A DNA stretch of 64,000 nt from Nocardioides aromaticivorans (lineage in GTDB: Bacteria > Actinomycetota > Actinomycetes > Propionibacteriales > Nocardioidaceae), in NCBI RefSeq assembly GCF_013408525.1, contig NZ_JACBZM010000001.1, positions 1,364,001 through 1,428,000 of the forward strand. Reading direction: 5' to 3'. Below, piece after piece: positions 1 to 7,763 of the stretch; within the stretch, counting starts at the first letter, position 1; each line of letters starts with the position of its first letter. The notes under the pieces are model-generated. The model searched no databases. It was not told where the DNA came from and saw nothing but the letters and a program-made list of their open reading frames with translations. The position numbers and the translations under genes were made by a program.

Positions 1-914
1 TTGAGCATGTTGCCGGCGTCCATCTGGCTGTCGCCGCCGGCGCCCGCGCCGACGACCGTGTGCAGCTCGTCGATGAACGTGATGACCTGGCCCTCGGACT
101 GGCGGATCTCGTCGAGGACGGCCTTGAGCCGCTCCTCGAACTCGCCGCGGTACTTCGCGCCGGCGACCATGCCCATGAGGTCGAGGCTGAGCACGCGCTT
201 GTGCTTGAGGCTGTCGGGGACGTCGCCCGCGACGACGCGCTGCGCGAGGCCCTCGACGACGGCGGTCTTGCCGACGCCGGGCTCGCCGATGAGGACGGGG
301 TTGTTCTTGGTCCGCCGGCTCAGCACCTGGATGACGCGACGGATCTCCTGGTCGCGACCGATCACCGGGTCGAGCTTGCCCTCCTCCGCGGCGGCGGTGA
401 GGTCGACGGAGTACTTCTCGAGCGCCTCGTACGTCGACTCGGCGTCCTGCGAGGTGACGCGACGGTTGCCGCGGACGGCGGTGAGGGCGTCGCGCAGGGC
501 GTCGGCGGACAGGCCGGCGTCGGTCAGCACCTGGCGGGCCGACGACTCGACGGTCGCCAGCGCGATGAGCAGGTGCTCGGTCGCGACGTAGTCGTCCTTC
601 ATGGACGCGGCGAGGTCGAGCGCGGACGCGAGCACGCGGGTCAGCGCGGCGGATCCCGCGGGCTGCTGCACCGTGGCGCCGCTGGCGCGCGGCAGCGCGT
701 CGCGGGCGGCGGACGCCGCGTGGACGACCGCGGTGACGTCGACGCCGGCCTTGGCGACCAGGTTGGCGGCGGTGCCCTCCTCCTGGAGGAGCAGGGCGAC
801 GAGCAGGTGGACCGGCTCGACGGTGGTGTTGCCCGCCGTGGTGGCGGCGAGCTGGGCGGCCTCGATCGCCTCGCGCGCACGCGTGGTGAACTTGTCGGCC
901 CCGAACTGGGACAT
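1..914 (-). CDS. clpB: ATP-dependent chaperone ClpB, N-terminal part (cut by window edge)
   Basis: ClpB is the Hsp100 disaggregase that works with DnaK/DnaJ/GrpE to recover aggregated proteins in the cytoplasm. About 304 residues are visible. They start at an ATG ([10 protein letters not shown]) and hold the two-repeat Clp N domain (about residues 1-145), then the first AAA module with Walker A GEPGVGKT near residue 210 and Walker B FIDELHT near 280, including the pore-loop-type segment [12 protein letters not shown]. The rest of AAA1, the middle coiled coil and AAA2 lie beyond the window. A perfect HAIR inverted repeat sits upstream, so HspR control shared with the dnaK operon is expected. 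ClpA/ClpC paralogues are less likely, given the N-terminal sequence and the HAIR site. Confidence 0.95.
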   Translation of the reverse strand, partial: MSQFGADKFTTRAREAIEAAQLAATTAGNTTVEPVHLLVALLLQEEGTAANLVAKAGVDVTAVVHAASAARDALPRASGATVQQPAGSAALTRVLASALDLAASMKDDYVATEHLLIALATVESSARQVLTDAGLSADALRDALTAVRGNRRVTSQDAESTYEALEKYSVDLTAAAEEGKLDPVIGRDQEIRRVIQVLSRRTKNNPVLIGEPGVGKTAVVEGLAQRVVAGDVPDSLKHKRVLSLDLMGMVAGAKYRGEFEERLKAVLDEIRQSEGQVITFIDELHTVVGAGAGGDSQMDAGNML

Positions 915-986
915 ACGGCGACTCCTTGGGTCAGTGGCTCCATCGTGGCCGGATTTCTCCGACCGGTCACTAGGCCCAACGTCCCT

Positions 987-1013
987 AAAGTTGAGTCTGT
1001 TCCACTCAACTTT
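987..1013. promoter_or_regulatory. HAIR element (HspR operator) upstream of clpB
   Basis: Perfect 10-bp inverted repeat AAAGTTGAGT-N7-ACTCAACTTT. It fits the HAIR architecture (CTTGAGT-N7-ACTCAAG) bound by the heat-shock repressor HspR. It lies 73 nt upstream of the clpB start codon, between clpB and the downstream end of the Abi-alpha-like gene. Assignment to HspR rests on the known motif and on the hspR gene at 8776-9210. Confidence 0.85.
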
Positions 1014-1025
1014 GAGAATTTCGGA

Positions 1026-1955
1026 TCAGGCGTCGACGTCCGGCGGTGCCTCGTGCTCGGGCAGGTCGTCGCTCGACGCCGTCTCCTCGTCGACCAGCGC
1101 GAGCTTGCAGAACTCCTCGCCGAAGGGGGTCAGGTGGATGCTGCGACGGACGACCTTGGCGAACTTGACCGAGTGCAGGGCGGCCAGCACGTCGGGCTGC
1201 GCCTCGAGCACCTGGTACTCGAGGTGGTCGTGCACCGCCTCGCGGGAGAACCACACCAGGCCGAGCCGGAAGAGGTTGTTCAGGTACGACGGCACCTGCT
1301 CCAGGTAGCGCAGGCCGGCCCGGGGCCCGACCATGTTCAGCCCGGGCGCCACGAGCTGGCTGCTCACCATGCCGATCGGGCCGCCGGTGCGGATGTCGAC
1401 GCTCGGCTGCGGGCCGTTGCGCAGGAGCATCACCAGGATCCGCGCCTCGTCGGGCGCGAGCTCGTCGAGGATCCGGTCGAAGGCGGGGTGCCGGTCGTCC
1501 TGGCTCCAGACGTCACGGGACTTCTCGAGCAGCTCGTTGCCGCGCTCGCGCAGGGTCTGCGGACGGTTGGCGACGACATGGCCGTCGACGACCGGCGAGG
1601 ACGTGGCGGCCGGACGGGAGCCGGCGCCGCCGAGCGACTCGCCGGCCCGGGTCAGCGCGGTGGCCACCGGCACGCCGCCGGAGACCTGGCGGGCGACCTC
1701 GCCGAGGGCGTTGACGTAGCTGCCGACGTCGCGGATGAGCGAGGCCGCCTCGTCGCGACTGGTCACCGCCTTGCCGACGCGCATCCAGTTGCGGGTCGTC
1801 AGGCGCACGCCCCAACCGGCCGTGTGCAGCGCCGCCGAGCCGGCCACGCGGGCCAGGCCCGGCAGCGACTCCGCGACGGCGGGACCGGTCAGCGCGGGCA
1901 GCCGCGGCAGGCCCTCGTCGTCCAGGCCCGCGTCGGTGGTGTTGTCCTTGGCCAC
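1026..1955 (-). CDS. Abi-alpha / DUF4393-like protein
   Basis: About 309 residues. The C-terminal two thirds resembles the DUF4393 (Abi-alpha) family: a segment reading LAPDEARILVMLLRNGPQPS followed by a mixed alpha/beta region (LNNLFRLGLVWFS, IHLTPFGEEFCKLAL) resembling a winged-helix end. The N-terminal third is Ala/Gly-rich with amphipathic helices. The function is not established; the family name comes from an abortive-infection locus, but these proteins are common in actinobacterial housekeeping regions. I chose a GTG at 1955 because GGAGG lies 7-8 nt upstream; an ATG at 1970 and a GTG at 2012 are alternatives. It is co-directional with the DUF445 gene and may be co-transcribed with it. 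Confidence 0.7.
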   Translation of the reverse strand: MAKDNTTDAGLDDEGLPRLPALTGPAVAESLPGLARVAGSAALHTAGWGVRLTTRNWMRVGKAVTSRDEAASLIRDVGSYVNALGEVARQVSGGVPVATALTRAGESLGGAGSRPAATSSPVVDGHVVANRPQTLRERGNELLEKSRDVWSQDDRHPAFDRILDELAPDEARILVMLLRNGPQPSVDIRTGGPIGMVSSQLVAPGLNMVGPRAGLRYLEQVPSYLNNLFRLGLVWFSREAVHDHLEYQVLEAQPDVLAALHSVKFAKVVRRSIHLTPFGEEFCKLALVDEETASSDDLPEHEAPPDVDA

Positions 1956-2031
1956 GCTCACATCCTCCATCAACGACCGGTCCGCCGGTCCGCTCCGCGT
2001 CTGGCTCGTCACACTGCCCCCGCCGCCGGCA

Positions 2032-3372
2032 TCAGTGGCCCGGCAGGCCGGGGATCCAGTGCCAGACGAACAGCCCGACGTGCAGGAAGCCGCCGGCGGC
2101 GCCCATCACGGCGCCGTGGAGGTAGAGCATCCACTCGTCCTCCTTGATGGCCGAGCGCATCATCTCCACGAAGTCCTTCGGCGGGAGCTCCTTGGTGCGC
2201 CGCGCGATCAGGACCCGGATCTTCTCCGACTGCTGCTTGCTGAAGTCCGCGTCGCGGAACGGCGTGATCGTGCGCCCGACCGCCTCCATCGCGAAGGAGT
2301 CCTTGATGCTGTCGTAGCGCCGGCCGCCCATCGCGACGTTGACCGCGCCGCGCAGCGGCCCGGCCGCCTTGTCGATCGCGGGCCGCATGGCGGTCGCGAT
2401 CATCTGGCGGGTCCGGTCGCCCCGCGGTCCGTCCATGAGGAAGTCGCCGATGCGCTCGAGCGTGATGACGTCGTCGGCGATGATCCGCGCGTAGACCTCG
2501 GCGCACTCGTCCTGGCGGCGCAGGAACAGGCCCTGCACCTTGATGCCGAGGATCCGCTTCTCCTCCGGCGGGTCGAAGATCAGCCACATGCCCAGCAGGT
2601 TGGTGGTCCACCCGACGAAGACGCCGAGGATCGGCAGCAGCCACCAGATCTCGAAGGTCACGTCGATGATCGCCACCGGGATGCCCAGCAGGAAGCCGAA
2701 GATGAAGCCGAAGGCGACCATCAGGTTGAGCTCGCGCTGGCCGACGTCCTTGAACACCCGGACGACGAGCTCGGGGTTCTTGCGGAAGTGGTCGATGACC
2801 ATGATCTTCGGGTCGAGCAGCTGGTTGATGTGCACGCCGATCTCGTCGGTGATCGTCTTGACCACCCCCGGCAGCTGGGCCTGGACCCTGTCGATGACGG
2901 CCTGGCGGACGGGCTTCGGCAGGTCCCGCCACAGCCGCGGGTGCTCGCGCATCATCACGTCGTGGACCAGCTGCGGCAGGTCGGGACGGAACACGTTGAC
3001 GATGTGCTCGGCGATCTGGTCCGGCTCGAGCTGGGCGTAGAACTCCGCCGGCGTGCCGAGCTTCGCGATCACCTTGTCGACGGCGATGCTGCCCATCTTG
3101 GCGGCGCGCGCCGGGACGATGCCCTGCCAGCCGACGCCGCCCTCCATCAGGCCCGGGATCTCCTGGACCTTGCGCGGCATGATGCCCGCGATCTCCCTGA
3201 GGCCGGGCACCCGGAAGCCGTGGAAGTTGATCGGCTTGAAGAGCATCCACAGGCCCGACCAGTTGATGAGCCAGCCGATGACACCGGTGAAGATCGGGAT
3301 CGAGACGAAGTAGATCCAGTTGACGTGGTGGGCCCAGTCGGCAAGCCCGTCCAGCACTGCGTCCACGCGCAC
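2032..3372 (-). CDS. DUF445-family membrane protein
   Basis: 446 residues with the DUF445 layout. An N-terminal membrane segment (residues about 14-40, WIYFVSIPIFTGVIGW) is followed by a long soluble helical region, a central membrane hairpin (FGFIFGFLLGIPVAII and IWWLLPILGVFVGW), a second soluble stretch, and a C-terminal membrane helix (MGAAGGFLHVGLFVW). Inferred location is the cytoplasmic membrane; no biochemical role is known for the family. The GTG at 3372 is preferred because GGAGG lies 7 nt upstream; the in-frame GTG at 3366 is the alternative. The Abi-alpha-like gene follows downstream in the same direction. Confidence 0.8.
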   Translation of the reverse strand: MRVDAVLDGLADWAHHVNWIYFVSIPIFTGVIGWLINWSGLWMLFKPINFHGFRVPGLREIAGIMPRKVQEIPGLMEGGVGWQGIVPARAAKMGSIAVDKVIAKLGTPAEFYAQLEPDQIAEHIVNVFRPDLPQLVHDVMMREHPRLWRDLPKPVRQAVIDRVQAQLPGVVKTITDEIGVHINQLLDPKIMVIDHFRKNPELVVRVFKDVGQRELNLMVAFGFIFGFLLGIPVAIIDVTFEIWWLLPILGVFVGWTTNLLGMWLIFDPPEEKRILGIKVQGLFLRRQDECAEVYARIIADDVITLERIGDFLMDGPRGDRTRQMIATAMRPAIDKAAGPLRGAVNVAMGGRRYDSIKDSFAMEAVGRTITPFRDADFSKQQSEKIRVLIARRTKELPPKDFVEMMRSAIKEDEWMLYLHGAVMGAAGGFLHVGLFVWHWIPGLPGH

Positions 3373-3479
3373 CTCTCGTCCTCCGAGTCCCGCTGAGCCT
3401 GGTGAGCCCCATTCCGTCAAACGGTCTCGACGGCCTGAGGTTAGTGCCTGTTGTGGCGAATGGCACAGGGATCTCAGGT

Positions 3480-3508
3480 CACGGTGTCGCAGGAACTGCG
3501 ACACCGTG
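3480..3508 (-). terminator. Hairpin downstream of signal peptidase gene
   Basis: Perfect 13-bp stem (CACGGTGTCGCAG) with a 3-nt loop GAA, starting 19 nt beyond the lepB stop and well upstream of the DUF445 start. It has no U-tract, as is usual for GC-rich actinobacterial terminators. It could also belong to the intergenic palindromes seen elsewhere in the window. Confidence 0.6.
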
Positions 3509-3527
3509 TGCCCAGCGGCTCGGCAGC

Positions 3528-4157
3528 TCAGTCCTCGGCCACGAGCCGCACGTCGTCGGCCACCGGGCCGAAGTCGCCGAAGGGCTGGACCCGGAAGGAG
3601 ATCCGCGCGGTGACCTGGTCCTGCTCGACGAAGCCGAAGGTGCGCGAGTCGTCCGACCCGCCCCAGTTGTCGCCGAGCAGCCAGAACCGCCCGTCCGGGA
3701 CGGTGACCCACGCCGGCTCCTTGCCGCGCGGCAGCGTCGTACCGTCGTCGGCGCAGCAGGGCTCGACCTTCTCGCCGACGCGACCGGACCAGGCCGGGTT
3801 GTCGACGACGTACACCGTGTCCTCCCCCGCCGGCTTGATCCGTACGACGGGCGGGTCGCCCACGGCGCTCGCCTGGACCCGGTCGCCCGGCATGCCGATC
3901 ACCCGCTTCACGACAGGGATCTCGCGGTCGCCGAGGGTGCTCTCGACGATGTCGAAGCGAGCCACGTCGTCCTTGCCGAAGGGATTCACGACGAGGCGGT
4001 CGCCGTCGGCGAGGGTCGGCTCCATGCTGTGCCCGGACACCTTCACGGAGAACGCGAGCACCGCGATCACGACCAGCATCGCGGCGAAGAAGACGACCAG
4101 CGCGGCGACGCCGAGCGCGGTGCGGAGCCACCTGCGGCCCTCGGCACGATGAGTCAC
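3528..4157 (-). CDS. lepB: Signal peptidase I
   Basis: Type I signal peptidase that cleaves signal peptides from secreted preproteins on the outer face of the membrane. 209 residues from a GTG start (THRAEGRRW...). One N-terminal membrane anchor spans residues about 12-38. The serine-lysine dyad is visible as Ser44 in SGHSMEPTL and Lys84 in PVVKRVIGMPGD. The C-terminal box E motif LLGDNWGGSDDSR matches family box GDNRxxSxDSR with Trp/Gly substitutions. It is divergent from the DUF6230/DUF6114 operon, whose products carry signal sequences or anchors and are plausible clients. A hairpin follows the stop. Confidence 0.93.
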   Translation of the reverse strand: MTHRAEGRRWLRTALGVAALVVFFAAMLVVIAVLAFSVKVSGHSMEPTLADGDRLVVNPFGKDDVARFDIVESTLGDREIPVVKRVIGMPGDRVQASAVGDPPVVRIKPAGEDTVYVVDNPAWSGRVGEKVEPCCADDGTTLPRGKEPAWVTVPDGRFWLLGDNWGGSDDSRTFGFVEQDQVTARISFRVQPFGDFGPVADDVRLVAED

Positions 4158-4248
4158 GGCGCGAACGGTACGTGATCGGCCGGGCGGCCGGCGCCCCCTT
4201 CGGCAGGATCTGGCGAGACCTGAGAAAAATCTGTTACTCACTGTCGCG

Positions 4249-4264
4249 CACAACCGGTGTTGTG
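4249..4264. promoter_or_regulatory. Short palindrome upstream of DUF6230 operon
   Basis: CACAAC-CGGT-GTTGTG, a perfect 6+4+6 inverted repeat in the 207-nt region between lepB and the first DUF6230 gene. Its position, about 100 nt before the GTG start, suits an operator, but no cognate regulator is visible and short palindromes can arise by chance. Confidence 0.3.
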
Positions 4265-4364
4265 TGTCACACTCCGTCACGCTTGGCCAAGGACATGGGG
4301 ATGCGGCCAGCGTCCACCGCCGGTTCGGGAGGGATCGGCGGACGTGTTTCCTTGGGAGGGAAAT

Positions 4365-4973
4365 GTGAAGAAGGAAATCGGTATGGGCCGCACCCGCATG
4401 GGTCGGTTCGCAGCCGTGACGGTGCCGGCCACCCTGCTGACCGCAGGCCTTGGCGTCGCCATGTTGCAGGGAATGGTCGGCGCCGTGCTGTCGTCGGCCG
4501 ACGGGTTCACGCTCAACAGCGACCGGATCACCAGCGACGGCCTCAAGGCCCGCACGGGATCCGCCGACGTCGCAGGCGGCGACCAGGCCACGCTCTACGC
4601 GGAGACCGGGTCGAACACCAACGCCAGCGGCATCGAGGTCGTCACCCCGGACGTGACCCTGCCCCTGCTGGGCATCGGTGCCCACCTCGAGGTCACCTCG
4701 ACGGACACCACCATCGCCCTCGGGTCGGTGGGCCTCAACGCCAAGACGCTGAACACCCCCAACGGTGCGACGCTCGGCAGCACCACCATCGGTGTCGCGC
4801 AGTCCGAGGCGGGCTTCGCCAACACCACGACCGACAGCGGCTACGTCGCCGACGGCTTCGCCCTGACGAGCTCCTCGGCGGACCTGCCGAACGTCAACGC
4901 GACCGCCTACGCGATCACGCTGGAGAGCCTCGCGCTCGACAACCTGTCGCTCTCGGTCGCGCTCGGCAACTGA
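4365..4973 (+). CDS. DUF6230-family secreted/membrane-anchored protein (copy 1)
   Basis: 202 residues from a GTG (KKEIGMGRTRMGRF) with the strong ribosome site GGGAGG 5 nt upstream. A single hydrophobic segment at residues about 14-40 acts as a signal or anchor. The rest is a Thr/Ser/Asn/Gly-rich, probably beta-rich extracytoplasmic domain with repeated short strands. It resembles DUF6230 proteins of Streptomyces, sometimes labelled cholesterol esterase without support; no catalytic motif is visible. It lacks the Cys of the other copies and is the least similar of the three. It leads the operon and is separated from the second gene by a hairpin, so it may be expressed at a different level. 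Confidence 0.75.
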   Translation: MKKEIGMGRTRMGRFAAVTVPATLLTAGLGVAMLQGMVGAVLSSADGFTLNSDRITSDGLKARTGSADVAGGDQATLYAETGSNTNASGIEVVTPDVTLPLLGIGAHLEVTSTDTTIALGSVGLNAKTLNTPNGATLGSTTIGVAQSEAGFANTTTDSGYVADGFALTSSSADLPNVNATAYAITLESLALDNLSLSVALGN

Positions 4974-5040
4974 TCAACTCCTGATCCAGCCGACGCCACG
5001 ACCGACCGCCTGATCAGCGGACGGTCCTCTCAGCACTCCC

Positions 5041-5070
5041 TCGTGGGGGCGCGCCGGCGCGCCCCCACGA
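5041..5070. terminator. 30-nt perfect GC-rich palindrome
   Basis: A complete palindrome with arms TCGTGGGGGCGCGCC and its exact complement, in the 126-nt gap between the first DUF6230 gene and the first DUF6114 gene. It is a likely attenuating hairpin or mRNA-stabilising processing site, because the downstream genes have the same direction and the next start follows 30 nt later. There is no U-tract. Confidence 0.6.
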
Positions 5071-5099
5071 GGCCACCGCCTTGTCGCAAGGACCCTCGC

Positions 5100-5606
5100 A
5101 TGACTGACATCTCCGCCGTCACCGGCACCTCCGACGTCGCCGTCGACGTCACCACCCCGGCCCCCGCGGCCGGCCGGCCGACCCGGCTGCGGCACGGGTT
5201 CACCCGCTTCCGTCGTACCCGCCCGTTCTGGGGATCGCTGATCCTGCTCGCGGGCGCCTACTTCATCGCCCGCCCGCTGCTCGGCGGGACCTTCGAGTTC
5301 TACACGACCGTCGGCGTCCGCAGCATCACCCCGCTGCTGCTCGCCGGCGGGATGGCCGCCGCCGCGTGCATCGCGCTCGTGGTTCCGGCCCAGCGGCACT
5401 TCCCGGCGATCGTCGCGATGATGCTCGCCGTCGCCTCGCTGCCCCTCGCCAACCTCGGCGGCTGGCTGGTCGGCATGGTCCTCGGGATCACCGGCGCGGG
5501 GCTCGTCTTCGCGTGGGCGCCGTACACGGACAAGCAGCTGGCGCGCTTCGCCGAGCGTGACGCGCGGCGCCAGGAGAAGCGCGACGCGCGCCGGGCCCGG
5601 CGATGA
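5100..5606 (+). CDS. DUF6114-family membrane protein (copy 1)
   Basis: 168 residues from an ATG with an AAGGA ribosome site. The cytoplasmic N-terminus carries the family signature FRRTRPFWG (about residues 38-46), followed by four hydrophobic helices (LILLAGAYFIA, TPLLLAGGMAAAACIALVV, IVAMMLAVASLPLANLGGWLVG, ITGAGLVFAWAP) and a highly charged C-terminal tail (ARRQEKRDARRARR). In actinobacteria, DUF6114 genes typically sit beside DUF6230 genes, as here. Its stop overlaps the next ATG (ATGA), indicating translational coupling. The function is unknown; a membrane partner or export factor for the DUF6230 proteins is an inference from gene order. Confidence 0.82.
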   Translation: MTDISAVTGTSDVAVDVTTPAPAAGRPTRLRHGFTRFRRTRPFWGSLILLAGAYFIARPLLGGTFEFYTTVGVRSITPLLLAGGMAAAACIALVVPAQRHFPAIVAMMLAVASLPLANLGGWLVGMVLGITGAGLVFAWAPYTDKQLARFAERDARRQEKRDARRARR

Positions 5607-6418
5607 CGGACCGCCGCAACCGCCTCCCCGACCGGGTACGACGGGCGGCGGCCGCGCGCTCGTCGGCGATGGTCGAGCGGGCCGAGGTCCGGCAGGGCAC
5701 CCGCCGGCGAGCGCTGGTGCCGCTCGCCGGCGGGCTCGCGGCACTGATCGGGATGTTCCAGCTGGTCAGCAGCAGCGTGCTGGCGGTGAACTTCACGACC
5801 GCCGACCAGGAGTTCCAGCTGTACTCGAACTACCTGCAGGGCGCGCAGGCCGCCGGCTTCCTCTCGACCAACGACAGCTCGACCGGCGAGGACAACGGCG
5901 TCGCCGAGCTCGGGATCAGGTCGGCCAAGCTGGCGGGCCTGTGCGCGATCGCGCACGAGGACGTCCCCGTCGTCGGGGAGGTCACCTTGATGATCCTCGC
6001 CGGCGTGCCGGTGCGCAGCAGCTTCACCAACGGCGCCAACACGACGACCGACGGCGCCGGCAACGCGCTGACCTACGACGCCAACGGGCTGCTCACCGGC
6101 GGCAACCACATCACCGCCAGCAACCTGTTCCTCAACTCCCGCTCGCTCAACGGCTTCGGCAACCTCATCAGCGGCATGAACCTCGGCCAGAGCGCCGACA
6201 CCGTCGACGACACGGCCGGCATCGCGTGGCCCAACGGCCAGGCCCAGCCCGCGGCGGGCGACTTCGGCCTGACCGTCGACCGGATCAACATCGGCGGTCT
6301 CGGCGGCGACACCTACGGCATCAACCTGCAGGGGGCGATCACCTTGCCGAACCTGAAGATCAAGGTCATCAAGGGCCACAAGACGCAGGCCGACTGCCCG
6401 AGCCAGGCGGCCGGCTGA
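5603..6418 (+). CDS. DUF6230-family secreted/membrane-anchored protein (copy 2)
   Basis: 271 residues. A basic N-terminus (about 40 residues) precedes one hydrophobic segment (LVPLAGGLAALIGMFQLVSS), which then leads into a beta-rich extracytoplasmic domain containing NFTTADQEFQLYSNYLQG and the family-like core LAGLCAIAHEDVPVVGEVTL. The end carries ITLPNLKIKV, a motif shared with copy 3. Two cysteines (in AGLCAIA and ADCPSQ) could form a disulphide. ATGA overlap upstream and TGATG overlap downstream place it in the middle of a coupled operon. No enzyme signature is visible. Confidence 0.78.
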   Translation: MTDRRNRLPDRVRRAAAARSSAMVERAEVRQGTRRRALVPLAGGLAALIGMFQLVSSSVLAVNFTTADQEFQLYSNYLQGAQAAGFLSTNDSSTGEDNGVAELGIRSAKLAGLCAIAHEDVPVVGEVTLMILAGVPVRSSFTNGANTTTDGAGNALTYDANGLLTGGNHITASNLFLNSRSLNGFGNLISGMNLGQSADTVDDTAGIAWPNGQAQPAAGDFGLTVDRINIGGLGGDTYGINLQGAITLPNLKIKVIKGHKTQADCPSQAAG

Positions 6419-6846
6419 TGGGCGCGCTGCAGGCCCTGCGGTCGGCCCGGACGTGGTTCCGGGCCTTCCGTCGTACCCGTCCGTTCTGGGGCGGGCTGTG
6501 GTGCATCGCGGCCGGGGCGTGGATCGTGCGCTCGATGTTCTTCACGTTCGTCCTCGCGGTGAGCGGTGGCTGGAGCTACTCCGCCGGCTACATCCTCGGC
6601 GGCGCGCTGGTGCTCTTCGGGCTGGTCGCGTGGTTCGCGCCGCACTACCGCGCGCTCGTCGGGGTGCTCGCCGTGCTGCTCGGGCTCGCGGCGTTCGTGG
6701 CGGCCAACCTGGGCGGCTACCTGCTCGGCTCGGTGCTCGCGATCCTCGGCGGCTCGATGGTCTGGGCGTGGGGCGAGAAGGCACCGCGACGCTCCCGTGG
6801 CGGACGCCGTCGCGCCGCCGCGGTCGCCACCCCCGGCGCGTCGTGA
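6418..6846 (+). CDS. DUF6114-family membrane protein (copy 2)
   Basis: 142 residues. It has the same layout as copy 1: the signature FRRTRPFWGGLW near residue 17, four hydrophobic helices (WCIAAGAWIVRSMFF, SAGYILGGALVLFGLVAWF, LVGVLAVLLGLAAFVAANLGGY, VLAILGGSMVWAWG) and an Arg-rich tail. It lacks the N-terminal extension of copy 1. It overlaps its neighbours at both ends (TGATG before, GTGA after). Copies 1 and 2 look like a duplication together with the preceding DUF6230 gene. Confidence 0.8.
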   Translation: MGALQALRSARTWFRAFRRTRPFWGGLWCIAAGAWIVRSMFFTFVLAVSGGWSYSAGYILGGALVLFGLVAWFAPHYRALVGVLAVLLGLAAFVAANLGGYLLGSVLAILGGSMVWAWGEKAPRRSRGGRRRAAAVATPGAS

Positions 6847-7763
6847 ACCTGTCCGTACGCCGCCAGCGGTGGCTCGTCCTCGGCGCGATCCTCGTGGTCG
6901 CGACCGCGTCCGTGCTGCTGCCGCGCACCGGCGACCGCGCGCTCGGGCAGGGCCGGAGCAGCGCCTACCAGCCGTTCGCCTGCGACCAGCCGGGCAGCGC
7001 CGACCCGCAGCAGCGGCGCCAGGAGGTGCAGCTCGACAACGGCGCGGGCGACTTCAACGCGGCCGGCCGGATGCACCCCTGCCTGGCGGGCGTGCGCTGG
7101 CACCTGCAGTCGGGCAGTGTCACCACGTCCGACCCCGGTCTCGCGATCGGGCAGATCCGCACGGCGTACGGCCGGAAGTTCCCGAACACCGTCTACTACG
7201 CCGCCGCCGGCTCGCGCACCGACCTCTACCAGGTGGCCTTCAGCGGGCTGCAGTTCTGCACCGGCGACACGACACCCGTCGCCGCCTGCCCGGCGTCCGG
7301 CACCAACGACATCCAGCTGTACGCCGACAGCGGGGACGCGCCCGCGCCGAAGTCGGCCAGCAACTACCGGCTGACCATCGACCCCGACCAGGCGATCACG
7401 ATCGGCGGCTCGGGCGTGTGGACCGAGGTCCTGGCGACCGCGAACAGCTCGTTCACGGTGCCGGTCGCGCAGCTGCCGACGGCGACCCACCTGGCCTGCG
7501 GTCTCGTCGGCGGTACGGCGCGGGGCGGCTTCCTCGGCATCGGGGGCACCTGCGAGCTCAGCGCCTCGGACTTCGCCGGCGACCTCGCGCAGTGGCTCGG
7601 CGGCGGCGAGAACTACACCCTGCTCGGGGTGAACCTCGACTTCTACTACCTGGTCACGCACCGGCAGAACCCGTCGGACCCCTACACGCAGGTGCCGGTG
7701 GACGGGTCGGGCAACCCGCTCAACTCGATCCAGCTGCCGAACACCACGATCTCGGTGAGCTGA
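6843..7763 (+). CDS. Secreted hypothetical protein in DUF6230/DUF6114 operon
   Basis: 306 residues from a GTG that overlaps the previous stop. One N-terminal hydrophobic segment (WLVLGAILVVATASVLL) precedes an extracytoplasmic domain with six cysteines in pairs (FACDQ, HPCLAG, QFCTG, AACPAS, LACGL, GTCELS), suggesting disulphides. The C-terminus ends IQLPNTTISVS, resembling the LPNLxIxV motif of the DUF6230 copies, so this may be a distant member of the same fold. I do not recognise a named family. It is coupled to the next gene by TGATG. Confidence 0.7.
   Translation: MNLSVRRQRWLVLGAILVVATASVLLPRTGDRALGQGRSSAYQPFACDQPGSADPQQRRQEVQLDNGAGDFNAAGRMHPCLAGVRWHLQSGSVTTSDPGLAIGQIRTAYGRKFPNTVYYAAAGSRTDLYQVAFSGLQFCTGDTTPVAACPASGTNDIQLYADSGDAPAPKSASNYRLTIDPDQAITIGGSGVWTEVLATANSSFTVPVAQLPTATHLACGLVGGTARGGFLGIGGTCELSASDFAGDLAQWLGGGENYTLLGVNLDFYYLVTHRQNPSDPYTQVPVDGSGNPLNSIQLPNTTISVS

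Noticed and set aside
1026..2012. Abi-alpha-like gene as part of a phage-defence island
   Set aside because: No partner abortive-infection, restriction or mobile genes surround it; neighbours are housekeeping genes, so defence is not supported.
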